From Cellulomonas sp. Root485 (GTDB lineage: Bacteria > Actinomycetota > Actinomycetes > Actinomycetales > Cellulomonadaceae): DNA of 64,000 nt. Positions within the stretch are counted from its first letter, which is position 1. The number at the start of each line of letters is the position of its first letter. Positions 1-8,559 of this stretch are shown here, piece by piece. The stretch is taken from the NCBI RefSeq assembly GCF_001426705.1, contig NZ_LMFC01000003.1, positions 574,841 through 638,840 on the forward strand, written 5' to 3'. The position numbers and the translations under genes were made by a program. Under the pieces are notes generated by a model, which had not been told where the DNA came from, did not search any database, and saw nothing but the letters and a program-made list of their open reading frames with translations.

Positions 1-857
1 TCACGGAGCCGGTCGAGCTTCGCGCGGCTCCCGGTGGCCACGACCGGCCGCAGGTGCTGGCCCACGAACAGGTTCACGACGACCGCCTGCGCGAGCCGTG
101 CCATCGGCCCGATGATCCGGCCGGGGCCACCGAACGAGAGCGCGAGCGTGCCGTGCGGGGCCAGCGCACGCCGGCAGGCCGCGAGGCTGCGGTTGCCGAC
201 GAGGTCGATCACGACGTCGTACCGGGTCCCGTCGCTGGTGAAGTCGGAGCGCTCGTAGTCGATGACCTGGTCGGCGCCGACGCCGCGGACCAGCTCCACG
301 TTGCGCCCGCTGCAGACCCCGGTCACCTCGGCGCCGAGCGCCTTGGCCACCTGCACCGCGAACGTGCCGACCCCGCCGGACGCGCCGTTGACCAGCACCT
401 TCTGCCCCGGCTGGACCCCGGCCGCGCAGTCGAGCGCGGTGCCGGCCGCGAGCGGGAGGGTCGCGGCCCGCTCGAAGGTCAGGTTGGCCGGCTTGCGCGC
501 GAGGAGCTTCGCGGGGACGCACACGTACTGCGCCCACACGCCCGCGACGGCCTCACCGAACACCTGGTCGCCGACCTGGAGGTCGGTCACGTCCGCGCCG
601 ACCTCCTCGACGACGCCGGCCAGGTCCTTGCCGGGCACCGGGTGCTTCGGCTTCCGGAGGCCGGAGACGGCCCGGATCAGCGACGGCCGGCCGGTGATCA
701 TGGCGATGTCGGCGAAGTTGAGCGACGAGGCGCGCACGGCGATCAGCACCTCGTCGGCCTTCGGCGACGGACGCGGCACCGTCGTGTGGGCGAGCACCTC
801 CGACGACCCGTACGCGCGCTGCACGATCGCCTGCATGGAACGGGTCCTGACGTCCAT
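1..857 (-). CDS. Zinc-free MDR-family oxidoreductase (quinone reductase-like), 3' end cut by window
   Basis: NAD(P)H-dependent medium-chain dehydrogenase/reductase, cytoplasmic; the family reduces quinones or alpha,beta-unsaturated carbonyls. 285 codons are visible and the C-terminus lies beyond base 1. The protein opens MDVRTRSMQAIVQRAYG, then SSLNFADIAMITG, the GROES-like PGKDLAGVVEEVG, and the nucleotide-binding NGASGGVGTFAVQVAKALGA. The Cys/His ligands of zinc alcohol dehydrogenases are absent, which fits the quinone-reductase branch. The ATG at 857 is the first good start. It is transcribed away from the kinase gene, and a well-formed TTGACA/TACCTT promoter with paired operators lies upstream. 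The physiological substrate cannot be told. Confidence 0.85.
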   Translation of the reverse strand, partial: MDVRTRSMQAIVQRAYGSSEVLAHTTVPRPSPKADEVLIAVRASSLNFADIAMITGRPSLIRAVSGLRKPKHPVPGKDLAGVVEEVGADVTDLQVGDQVFGEAVAGVWAQYVCVPAKLLARKPANLTFERAATLPLAAGTALDCAAGVQPGQKVLVNGASGGVGTFAVQVAKALGAEVTGVCSGRNVELVRGVGADQVIDYERSDFTSDGTRYDVVIDLVGNRSLAACRRALAPHGTLALSFGGPGRIIGPMARLAQAVVVNLFVGQHLRPVVATGSRAKLDRLR

Positions 858-869
858 CGAAGTCTCCTG

Positions 870-933
870 TGTAAAGAATTGTTGACACGGCGAAGGTATG
901 GCGAACCAGACATCATGTCAAGAGTTCTTTACA
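870..933. promoter_or_regulatory. Two quasi-palindromic operators between divergent genes
   Basis: TGTAAAGAATTGTTGACA (870-887) and TGTCAAGAGTTCTTTACA (916-933) are inverted copies of each other, matching at 17 of 20 bases when extended by one base on each side (869-888 against 915-934). Each copy is also an imperfect palindrome by itself (14 of 18). This is the form expected for paired dimer sites of a TetR- or MarR-type repressor. No cognate regulator gene is adjacent inside the window; it may lie to the left of base 1. Confidence 0.6.
893..921 (-). promoter_or_regulatory. Promoter of the MDR oxidoreductase gene
   Basis: On the minus strand, TTGACA (921-916), a 17-base spacer, then TACCTT (898-893). 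The -35 is a perfect sigma-70-type hexamer and the -10 keeps the TAnnnT pattern of actinobacterial housekeeping promoters. Transcription would begin about 30 bases before the ATG at 857. The -35 lies inside one of the two operator copies and the other copy covers the start-site region, so this promoter looks repressible. Confidence 0.6.
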
Positions 934-961
934 CTGCAGGATGGGCGGCAGGATGGGCGGC

Positions 962-1471
962 ATGCAGGTCTTCGCGCTCTCCGGAACCGTCGGTGCAGGC
1001 AAGTCGACGGTCGCCGTCGCGCTGCGCGATGCTCTCCTCGCCCGCGGGATCGCCGTCGGCGAGGTCGACGTCGACGCGATCGCCAACGAGACACCGTCGC
1101 CGCCCGACGACCCCTTCAACGAGCGCGTCGTCGTCGCGCACCTGCGCACGATGCGCCCGCTCTGGCGCGACGCCGGGCTCGAGGTCCTGATCCTGCCCCG
1201 CGTCATCGAGACCGCCGCGCAGCGCGACGCCTACGCGGAGGCCCTCGGCGAGCCCGTCCGCGTCGTGCGGATCGACGCGCCGACCGCCACCCGGCACGCC
1301 CGCCTGGTCGCCCGGCACGCACCCGGCCCGGAGCGCGACTGGCACCTGGCCCGCACCGACGTCCTGGCTCTCCTGCTCGTCGAGGCCGGCGTCGAGGACC
1401 TTGCCGTCACCAACGTCGACCGGCCACCCTCGGCGGTGGCGTCAGAGATCGTGGACCTGCTCGGGTTCTAG
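962..1471 (+). CDS. P-loop NTPase, AAA/nucleoside-kinase-like
   Basis: 169-residue cytoplasmic protein starting MQVFALSG, directly followed by the Walker A motif GTVGAGKST (about residues 9-17). It then has a conserved acidic strand, GEVDVDAIANE, and later RIDAPTATRHARLVARH, which resembles the LID region of small-molecule kinases. It is probably a kinase acting on a nucleotide or another small metabolite; the substrate is unknown. In-frame ATGs also occur at 941 and 953. I prefer 962 because AGGA lies eight bases upstream. The gene ends tail to tail with, and overlaps by 30 bases, the flavin oxidoreductase gene. Confidence 0.7.
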   Translation: MQVFALSGTVGAGKSTVAVALRDALLARGIAVGEVDVDAIANETPSPPDDPFNERVVVAHLRTMRPLWRDAGLEVLILPRVIETAAQRDAYAEALGEPVRVVRIDAPTATRHARLVARHAPGPERDWHLARTDVLALLLVEAGVEDLAVTNVDRPPSAVASEIVDLLGF

Positions 1472-2437
1472 CGAGCCGGGCGTCTTCTGGAGCACCCGAG
1501 CCAGGTCCTCCAGGGCGGCCAGCGGGTCCGTGCCCACCGGCATGAGGACCGTCGTCGTGACGCCCGCGTCGTGCAGCTGACCGATGCGCGTCCGGGCGTC
1601 GTCCACCGTGCCGACGACGGCGAGCTGGTCGACCCACGCGTCGGGCATCGCTGCGGCGAACGCCTCGCGCGAGGCCGACGCCGCCCGCAGCGCGCGGAAC
1701 TCGTCGGCGAACGGCAGCGGCGCGATGTGCACGTCCCAGTCCGGGTCGCCGATCCACTCCAGCGCGGGCCGGGCGGTGTCGCGGGCCCGCGCGGCGTCCT
1801 CGTCGACCACAGCGACGCAGTAGGCGACGATCCGGTGCTCGCGCGTCGGGGCGATGTGCCGGAGGGCCTCGGCGACGTACTCCGGGGTGACCGGCTCCGC
1901 GAGGATCGTGCCGTCGGCGGACCGGCCCGCGAGCGCGAGCGACCTCGGTCCGCGGACACCCGCGAGGATCCGCGGGACGCTGCTCGGCGGGGTGTTCAGC
2001 TCGACGCCGTCGAGGTGCACGTACCGACCGTCGGCGCTCTCCCGCGAACCGGTCAGGATCGCGCGCACCGCGTCCAGGTGCTCGCCCAGCATGGTCAGCT
2101 GGCTGGCCGGCCACGCGCCCACCTGCCGCATCCAGCCCCGCATCCCGTGCCCGATGCCGATGTCGACGCGGCCGGGGAACAGCTCCGCGAGCGTCGCCGC
2201 CTCCATCGCGGTGAACGCCGCGTTCCGCACCGCGGCGGGCAGGATGCCGACGCCGAGCCGGATCTGCTCCGTCATCGCGAGCGCCGCGGCCGCCTGCGCG
2301 ACGCCGCCGCGGAAGAAGCAGTCCTCGACCACCCAGAGCTCGTCGAATCCCAGGGTCTCCGCCTGCTGCGCGTACGTCCGGAACAGGTGGGCGGGCAGGT
2401 CCCGCGGGAGCATGACGCCGACGGCGCGCTCGGTCAT
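1442..2437 (-). CDS. LLM-class flavin-dependent oxidoreductase
   Basis: 331-residue member of the luciferase-like monooxygenase superfamily (TIM barrel using reduced FMN or F420). Typical blocks are QAETLGFDELWVVED, IRLGVGILP, LAELFPGRVDIGIGHGM and VPRILAGVRGPRSLALAGRSADG. An ATG at 2476 is also in frame, but the ATG at 2437 has GAGGAGA six bases upstream and is preferred. It lies 52 bases downstream of the pnkp stop codon on the same strand and could be a distal gene of that transcript. Nothing in the sequence links it to RNA repair, and its substrate is unknown. Confidence 0.8.
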   Translation of the reverse strand: MTERAVGVMLPRDLPAHLFRTYAQQAETLGFDELWVVEDCFFRGGVAQAAAALAMTEQIRLGVGILPAAVRNAAFTAMEAATLAELFPGRVDIGIGHGMRGWMRQVGAWPASQLTMLGEHLDAVRAILTGSRESADGRYVHLDGVELNTPPSSVPRILAGVRGPRSLALAGRSADGTILAEPVTPEYVAEALRHIAPTREHRIVAYCVAVVDEDAARARDTARPALEWIGDPDWDVHIAPLPFADEFRALRAASASREAFAAAMPDAWVDQLAVVGTVDDARTRIGQLHDAGVTTTVLMPVGTDPLAALEDLARVLQKTPGSLEPEQVHDL

Positions 2438-2489
2438 CGGTTCTCCTCGATCACGTCGGGTGTCCTCGTCGCTCATGCCTCCGACGCTC

Positions 2490-5006
2490 TCACAGCCGTG
2501 GGTCGACCGGCTCCGACTCCAGCGCGAGCACCGCGAACACCGGCTCGTGGACCCGCCAGAGCGGCTCCCCCGCGACCAGCCGGTCCAGCGACTCCAGCCC
2601 GAGCGCGTACTCGCGCAGCGCGAGACCCCGCTTGCGCCCCAGGGATCGGACCTTCAACCGGTCAAGGTGCTGCGTGTACTCCGGCCCGTAGATGATCCGC
2701 AGGTACTCCCGGCCGCGGACCTTCAGCCCGGGCTGGACCAGCCCGCGCCGACCGTGCACCAGGTTGGCGAACGGCTTGACCACCATCCCCTCGCCGCCGG
2801 CCGCGGTGAGGGTCTCCCACCAGTCGATCCCCTCCTGGGGCTCGTGGACGTCGACCTCCAGCCGCTGCGTCCGGCGCAGCAGCGTCGGGTCGGCGTCGAC
2901 CAGGCGGTCGATCACGGACAGGTGCCAGCCGTGGTCGCGGTCGTGGAACGTCAGCCCCTCCGCGGCAAGCACCTGGAACGGCGCCAGCTGCACGCCGTCG
3001 AGGCCGTCGGTCGGCCAGACGTAGCGGCGGTAGGCCTCCACGAAGGCATCGGCGTCCGCGGCACGCCGGCGCGTCCGGTCCAGCAGGTCGGCCACGTCGA
3101 GGCCACGCGACGCGGCCGCCTCCAGGGACGCGACGGCGGGCGGCAGCATCGCGCGCGCCGACGCGCCCGTCGCCGCGTACTGCTCGCGCAGCAGCGGACC
3201 TGCCTTGAGCGACCAGGGCAGCAGCTCGGCGTCGAGCAGCAGCCAGTCCGTGGCCAGCTCCTCCCAGAGCCCGGCCCTGGTGACGGCTGCGCGCAGCCGG
3301 TCCAGGAAGACCTCGGTCAGCGAACGGTCGAAGAACGCGCGTCCGGTCCGGGTCCAGACCGCTCCGGTCTCCCCGTCCGGCGCACCCATCCAGCGGAACC
3401 CGTCCCGGCACACGAGCACCGTCGCCCGCGAGCCCATGTGCTTCTCCTCGCAGATCACGTGCGTGACGCCGTTCGCCGCGTAGGCGGAGAACGCCTCCGC
3501 CGGGTGCTCCAGCACGCCCGGCAGCGGCGACGTCGCCACCGGTGCCATCGTCGGCGGCAGGTACGGGAGCCAGCGCGGGTGCAGCGCGAACCGGCTCATC
3601 ACCTCCAGGGCCGCGACGGCGTTGTCCTCGTCGAGGGTGATCCGGCCGTGGTGCCGCGTCTCCACGGACCGCCGGCCCAGCACGTCCTCGATGTCGAGCA
3701 CGTCGTCCGGCCGGGTGGCCGCCGGCACGAGGAACGGCTTGGCCGGCTCGTACCAGACCTGCTCGGCCGGCACCTGCACGACCTCCTTGCTCGGGTACCG
3801 CAGCGCGGTCAGGTGCCCCCCGAACACCACCCCGGTGTCCAGGCACATCGTGTTGTTGACCCACTGCGGGACCGGCGTCGGCGTGTGCCCGTACAGGACC
3901 ATCGCGCGGCCGCGGTAGTCGTCGGCCCACGGGTAGCGCACCGGCAGCCCGAACTCGTCGGTCTCCCCGGTGGTGTCCCCGTACAGCGCGAAGCTGCGCA
4001 CCCGTCCCGACGCGCGCCCGTGGTACGCCTCCTTCAGCCCGGCGTGCGCGACGACCAGCCGCCCGTCGTCGAGCACCAGGTGCGAGACCAGCCCGTCGGC
4101 CCACGCCCTGACCTGCGCCGAGAACTCCCCGCCCTCGGCGGCCAGCTGCGCCAGCGACGTCTCCAGCCCGTGGCTGACCGTGACCTTGCGACCGTCCAGC
4201 GCGCGCACCAGCTTGTGCTCGTGGTTGCCCGGTACCGCGAGCGCGTGGCCCGCCGCCGTCATCCCCATGGCCAGGCGCAGCACGCCCGGGGTGTCCGGTC
4301 CGCGGTCCACCAGGTCACCGAGGAACACGACCGTCCGGCCGTCCGGGTGCACGGCGTCGACCGGCCGCCCGGCGGTGTCCCGGACGAGGGCGTAGCCGAG
4401 CTTCTCCAGGAGCGACTCCAGCTCCGAGCGGCAGCCGTGCACGTCGCCGATGACGTCGAACGGACCGCGCTCGTCCCGCAGGTCGTTGCGCAGGCGCGTG
4501 CGGACGATCGTCGCCTCCGCCACCTCCTCGACCGTGCGGAGCACGTGCACCTGCCGGAACCCCTCGCGCGTCAGCCCCCCGACCGCGCGGCGGACCAGGT
4601 CGCGCTGCCGGGTCACCACGCGCGCCGGCAGCTCCCGGTCACCGCGCCCGCGGTTGCGCTCCAGGCACACGTCCTCCGGCAGGTCCAGCACGATCGCCAC
4701 CGGCAGCACGTCGTGCGCCCGCGCCAGCTCCACCACGTGCTTGCGGGCGTCACGCTGCGCGTTCGTCGCGTCGACCACCGTGAGGCGCCCGCGGTCCAGG
4801 CGCTTCCCGACGACGAACGACAGCACCTCGAACGCGTCCTTGGTGGCGTCCTGGTCGGTCTCGTCGTCGGACACCATGCCGCGGCAGGCGTCGCTCGACA
4901 CCACCTCGTACCGGCCGAACCGCTCGGCGGCGAACGTCGACTTGCCCGACCCCGACGCCCCCACCAGCGCGACCAGCGCCAGCTCCGGGATCTCCAGCGC
5001 GCTCAT
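2490..5006 (-). CDS. pnkp: Polynucleotide kinase-phosphatase-ligase of bacterial RNA repair
   Basis: 838-residue three-domain RNA-repair enzyme. Residues about 1-170 form the 5'-OH kinase, with P-loop GASGSGKST at 16-24. Residues about 180-430 form a binuclear metallophosphatase that heals 2',3'-cyclic and 3'-phosphate ends, with GDVHGC (187-192), GDLVDRG (230-236), GNHE (260-263) and GHTP (373-376). Residues about 490-838 form the adenylyltransferase/ligase, with the lysine nucleophile K522 in EEKHMGSR. In studied Pnkp proteins ligation needs the partner Hen1. The start is set by the ATGA overlap with the hen1 stop codon, which implies translational coupling. All catalytic motifs checked are intact. 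Confidence 0.95.
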   Translation of the reverse strand: MSALEIPELALVALVGASGSGKSTFAAERFGRYEVVSSDACRGMVSDDETDQDATKDAFEVLSFVVGKRLDRGRLTVVDATNAQRDARKHVVELARAHDVLPVAIVLDLPEDVCLERNRGRGDRELPARVVTRQRDLVRRAVGGLTREGFRQVHVLRTVEEVAEATIVRTRLRNDLRDERGPFDVIGDVHGCRSELESLLEKLGYALVRDTAGRPVDAVHPDGRTVVFLGDLVDRGPDTPGVLRLAMGMTAAGHALAVPGNHEHKLVRALDGRKVTVSHGLETSLAQLAAEGGEFSAQVRAWADGLVSHLVLDDGRLVVAHAGLKEAYHGRASGRVRSFALYGDTTGETDEFGLPVRYPWADDYRGRAMVLYGHTPTPVPQWVNNTMCLDTGVVFGGHLTALRYPSKEVVQVPAEQVWYEPAKPFLVPAATRPDDVLDIEDVLGRRSVETRHHGRITLDEDNAVAALEVMSRFALHPRWLPYLPPTMAPVATSPLPGVLEHPAEAFSAYAANGVTHVICEEKHMGSRATVLVCRDGFRWMGAPDGETGAVWTRTGRAFFDRSLTEVFLDRLRAAVTRAGLWEELATDWLLLDAELLPWSLKAGPLLREQYAATGASARAMLPPAVASLEAAASRGLDVADLLDRTRRRAADADAFVEAYRRYVWPTDGLDGVQLAPFQVLAAEGLTFHDRDHGWHLSVIDRLVDADPTLLRRTQRLEVDVHEPQEGIDWWETLTAAGGEGMVVKPFANLVHGRRGLVQPGLKVRGREYLRIIYGPEYTQHLDRLKVRSLGRKRGLALREYALGLESLDRLVAGEPLWRVHEPVFAVLALESEPVDPRL

Positions 5007-6382
5007 GCGGCCGCCCCCAGCGTGAAGACGAGCAGCTGCGTCGGCGGTCCGACCTCCCGGTCGACGTCCCCGACGGCCCCCGCCCGGAACGTGTAGCCGT
5101 ACGTCTCGCACATGCGCGCCGCCCACTGCTCCCCCTGCGCCCGCGTCCACTCGAACCGGTGGTCCGTGTGCCGCATCGTGCCGGCGTGCAGCGTCGGGTA
5201 GCGGACGTTGAACTCCTCGTTCGGCGTGGTCACGACGACCGTCCGCGGCCGCGCGTCCCCGAACACCGTCCGCTCCAGCGACGGCAGCCGGTCCAGGTCG
5301 ACGTGCTCGATGACCTCCATCAGCACCACGGCGTCGGCGCCCGCCAGCCGCGCGTCCCGGTACGTCACCGACGACTGCAGCAGCGTCAGCCGCGCCCGCA
5401 CAGAGTCGGGCATCCGGTCCAGACCGAGGCGCTCCGCCGCCTTCCGCAGCGCTCGGTGCGACACGTCCGCACCGACCACACGCGTGAACGCCGGGTCCGC
5501 CAGCAGCTCGCGCAGCAACGCCCCCTCGCCGCACCCCAAGTCGATCACCGACGACGCCCGCGCCGCCCGCAGCTCGGCCAGCACGACCTCGCGCCGCACC
5601 TCGGAGAGCGGCCGCGCGTCCGTCGGGGCCGCCACCTGCTCCTCCGCGACCTCCACCACGCCCAGCCGCTCCACCGCGTCGGCCACGTACTCGCGACGGT
5701 GCGCGAGCGACCGGCGCAGGATCCAGTCCCGCTCCGGGTGCCCGCCCAGCCACTCGCCCGCGCTGCGCACCAGCTTGTCGACCTCGTCGGGACCCACCCA
5801 GTAGTGCTTGCCGCCGTCCAGTGCCGGGAGCAGCACGTACAGGTGCCGCAGCGCGTCGGCGGGGGTGAACGTGCCGGTCAGACGGACGTCCGCGTACGGC
5901 GACTCACCGAAGGACGGCACCTGCGGGTCCAGCGGTCCGACGCCGACGTCCACGGTCCACCCGAGCGGCTCGAACAACCGGGCCACCAGGCCGGGGTCGC
6001 CGTCGTCGGGCACCGCCGGCACGTGGATCTCCAGCGGCAGCGCGACACCGACGAGGTCCGGGCGCACCGCGCACGTGCCCGCCATCGCGGACCGGAACAC
6101 CCGCCCGAGCGCCACGGACAGCAGCGAGCTCGCGGCGTACGGGCGGTCGTTGACGTAGGCACCCAGGGCGAACCCGTCCCCGAACCGTCCCCCGCGGACG
6201 AGCTCGACGGGGTCGACCTCGAGCAGCAGCGCGACCGTGCACCGCTCGTCGGAGGCCTCCGGGTAGAACACGTGCGCCCTGCCCACGGACAGGTCGAACG
6301 TCTGCGCGCGGTCGGGGTGCTTGTGCAGGAGGAAGCCCAGGTCGCTCGCGGACCCGGCCGTCGACGTCAAGGTGAGGAACAC
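5003..6382 (-). CDS. hen1: 3'-terminal RNA ribose 2'-O-methyltransferase Hen1
   Basis: 459-residue partner of Pnkp. The N-terminal half is the bacterial Hen1 region that in studied systems joins Pnkp to give an active ligase. The C-terminal half is the methyltransferase, with the SAM site VIDLGCGEGALLRELL, the metal ligands in LMEVIEHVD, and the signature blocks TTPNEEFNV and RHTDHRFEWTR. It places a 2'-O-methyl on the 3' end at the break before sealing, which protects repaired RNA from being cut again. The start is GTG at 6382 without a clear Shine-Dalgarno sequence. It is first in the operon and overlaps pnkp by ATGA. Target RNA is likely tRNA cut by ribotoxins, from family knowledge. Confidence 0.95.
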   Translation of the reverse strand: MFLTLTSTAGSASDLGFLLHKHPDRAQTFDLSVGRAHVFYPEASDERCTVALLLEVDPVELVRGGRFGDGFALGAYVNDRPYAASSLLSVALGRVFRSAMAGTCAVRPDLVGVALPLEIHVPAVPDDGDPGLVARLFEPLGWTVDVGVGPLDPQVPSFGESPYADVRLTGTFTPADALRHLYVLLPALDGGKHYWVGPDEVDKLVRSAGEWLGGHPERDWILRRSLAHRREYVADAVERLGVVEVAEEQVAAPTDARPLSEVRREVVLAELRAARASSVIDLGCGEGALLRELLADPAFTRVVGADVSHRALRKAAERLGLDRMPDSVRARLTLLQSSVTYRDARLAGADAVVLMEVIEHVDLDRLPSLERTVFGDARPRTVVVTTPNEEFNVRYPTLHAGTMRHTDHRFEWTRAQGEQWAARMCETYGYTFRAGAVGDVDREVGPPTQLLVFTLGAAA

Positions 6383-6432
6383 CGGGCCATTGTGTCGACC
6401 GCTCCGACCCGGGTCCCTGCATTAACGAGGCG

Positions 6433-8415
6433 TCAGCCCTGTGCCGCCCGCAGGAACTGCTCCAGCAGCGGGCCGGCGGTGGTCGACCCGTACTCGCCGA
6501 CGTCGACGAACACCGCGACGGCCAGGTCACCCTGGATCGCGATCATCCAGACGTGGTTCTGCAGGTTCCCCGCCTCGCCGAACTGCGCGGTGCCGGTCTT
6601 GGCCGCCACCTCGTCGCCGGGGAGGTCCAGCAGGAACGTCGCGCCGCCGTCGGTGACCACGCCGCGCATCAGCTGGTGCAGGGTGGCGGCCTCGTCCGCG
6701 GTCAGCGGGTCGATCGGCCGAGGTGCGTCGGTCGGCTCCGCGCTGGACGCGGTGTCGTCGTCGGTCGGTTCCGGCGTGGCGGCCCCGTCCGCCGGGACCA
6801 CGAGCCGCGGGACCACGGTCGCCCCGTGCGCGACCGAGGCGGCCACGGTCGCCATGCCGAGCGGCGACGCCAGGACCCGCCCCTGGCCGATCATCGACGC
6901 GGCGTGGTCGGTGCCGTCGGAGTCGGCCGGGACGTCCCCGAGGAACGCGGGGAACGCGAGCGTGGCGTCGGGGGCCAGGCCGAGCGAGCCGGCGGCGTCG
7001 ATCAGCGCGTCCTGGTCCGCCGTGTCACGGGCGGAGATGAAGGCGGTGTTGCACGAGTTGGCGAAGGCGGTCCGCAGCGGGATGGTGCCCAGCTTGTCCG
7101 TGGGGTACTCGGGGAAGTTGGTGAATGACCGCCCGTCGACCGAGACCGTCGCCGGGCACGTCGTGTCGCTGTCGGCGGTCATCCCGGACCGCAGGAGCGC
7201 CAGCGCGGACACCACCTTGAACGTGGAGCCCGGAGCGAACTGGCCGAGGGTCGCGGTCGACATCCCCTCGCCCCCCAGTCCGCTGGCGGCGGCGAGCACG
7301 TCCCCGGTCGACGGCCGGATCGCGACGACCGCACTGGCCGGCGCGACCGTCGCGACGACCGACTCGGCCGCCTGCTGCAGGCCCACGTCGAGCGTGGTCG
7401 TCAGGGGCGTGCCGGGGGTGGGGGCGACCGTGTACAGCTGGCGCGGAGCGGCGCCGTCCGGCTGCGACGCCGTGATCGTGACGCCGGGCAACCCGCGCAG
7501 CTGCGCGTCGTACTGTCGCTGGAGCCCGGACAGACCCGCGAGGTCACCGGCTGCGACCGCTCCGTCCGACTTCTCGATGATCTCCGCGGTCGCCGGTCCG
7601 ACGGTCCCCAGGATCGGCCGGGCGAAGTACCGGGACGGGGCCAGCGGGAGGGTGTCGGTCACGTCGTTCACACCGGCAAGCGCCCGGAGGCGGGCGAGGT
7701 CGTAGCCGAGGTCGCCCTCACGGATGGTGATGGCCTCGACGAACGCCTTCTCGCCCGCCTCGGCCACCCGCGTCGCGTAGGCGTCCGCGTCGATGCCGAG
7801 CTCGCGGGCCAGCGCCCGGGCGGCCGCGTCCTGGTCGGCGGCGGCGACGCGCGTCTTGTCGATGCCGAGACGGTGGACCCTGCGCGGCTCGACGATCACG
7901 GCACCGCCCGCGCCCAGCACGTTGGCGCGGTCCGCCCGGGCTCGCGCGACCGTGAGGACCTCACCGGCGACCAGGTCGGGTGCGAGCAACGACGGCGACC
8001 ACGTGGCGTGCCAGACGTCCTCGTCGTCCCGGGCGAGCTTCGCGTGCGTCTCGTACGTCCAGTCGGCGTCGCTCTCGTCGATGTCCCACGTGTACCCGAG
8101 CGTCACCGTGGCGAGGTCCTCGTCCTGCTCGTCGATCGTCGTCGAGACGACGGCGACCTGCGGCTCCCACGGGGCGAGGCCCTCGTACGCGGCGGTCCGG
8201 GCCGCCGTCGCGGCGGACGCGTCGGCGGCGCCACCGGCGAACGGCGCCTTGGCGAAGTTGCCGGAGGCGAGCGCGGACGCCAGGGCCTTGGTCGCACTCT
8301 CGGGGTCCGGCGGCTCGGCCGAGCACGCGGTCAGACCGGCAGCGACCGTGACGAGAGCGATCCCGCCGACCAGGAGCCGTCGTGCGTGCGCTGCCCGTTC
8401 ACCTGCGAACGTCAT
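6433..8415 (-). CDS. Penicillin-binding protein (class B transpeptidase) lipoprotein with NTF2-like domain
   Basis: 660 residues. The N-terminus MTFAGERAAHARRLLVGG... ends in a lipobox, LTAC, with the modified Cys at 31, so the protein is anchored outside the membrane rather than by the usual TM helix. Residues about 35-150 resemble the MecA_N/NTF2-like domain, followed by a dimerisation region and the transpeptidase. Active-site motifs are complete: S397-T-F-K, S454-C-N and K606-T-G. It cross-links peptidoglycan D,D-peptides in the periplasmic space. The MecA_N plus transpeptidase layout resembles low-affinity PBPs, so a role in basal beta-lactam tolerance is possible but unproved. It sits 50 bases upstream of hen1 on the same strand. 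Confidence 0.9.
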   Translation of the reverse strand: MTFAGERAAHARRLLVGGIALVTVAAGLTACSAEPPDPESATKALASALASGNFAKAPFAGGAADASAATAARTAAYEGLAPWEPQVAVVSTTIDEQDEDLATVTLGYTWDIDESDADWTYETHAKLARDDEDVWHATWSPSLLAPDLVAGEVLTVARARADRANVLGAGGAVIVEPRRVHRLGIDKTRVAAADQDAAARALARELGIDADAYATRVAEAGEKAFVEAITIREGDLGYDLARLRALAGVNDVTDTLPLAPSRYFARPILGTVGPATAEIIEKSDGAVAAGDLAGLSGLQRQYDAQLRGLPGVTITASQPDGAAPRQLYTVAPTPGTPLTTTLDVGLQQAAESVVATVAPASAVVAIRPSTGDVLAAASGLGGEGMSTATLGQFAPGSTFKVVSALALLRSGMTADSDTTCPATVSVDGRSFTNFPEYPTDKLGTIPLRTAFANSCNTAFISARDTADQDALIDAAGSLGLAPDATLAFPAFLGDVPADSDGTDHAASMIGQGRVLASPLGMATVAASVAHGATVVPRLVVPADGAATPEPTDDDTASSAEPTDAPRPIDPLTADEAATLHQLMRGVVTDGGATFLLDLPGDEVAAKTGTAQFGEAGNLQNHVWMIAIQGDLAVAVFVDVGEYGSTTAGPLLEQFLRAAQG

Positions 8416-8445
8416 GCTGTCCTCTCGTCACGTGCGACTGCGTCG

Positions 8446-8494
8446 CGCTCACGGACACACTGCTGGCGGGTGCTGGGGCGACGCTCCGTGAGCG
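8446..8494. repeat. Perfect 10-bp inverted repeat in the spacer upstream of the PBP gene
   Basis: CGCTCACGGA (8446-8455) and TCCGTGAGCG (8485-8494) pair perfectly across 29 bases. They lie between the stop of the flavoprotein gene (8560) and the start of the PBP gene (8415), both on the minus strand. This could be a widely spaced operator or a stem-loop in the PBP leader. There is no T-run, so a simple intrinsic terminator is less likely. The rest of the 144-base spacer shows nothing I recognise. Confidence 0.4.
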
Positions 8495-8559
8495 TGCCAC
8501 CGCCCGGGTACCGAGCGGGTGAGAACGGCGCAGCCTTCACCACTCCTCCCCAGACAGCG

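Noticed and set aside
1854-5096. Very long open frame on the plus strand opposite pnkp
   Set aside because: It is a GC-content shadow: Arg/Pro/Ser-rich, without known domains, and antisense to a gene with complete catalytic motifs.
5007-5753. N-terminal extension of pnkp to an upstream start
   Set aside because: It would overlap hen1 by 750 bases, and its sequence is shadow-like. The ATGA overlap and P-loop position fix the start at 5006.
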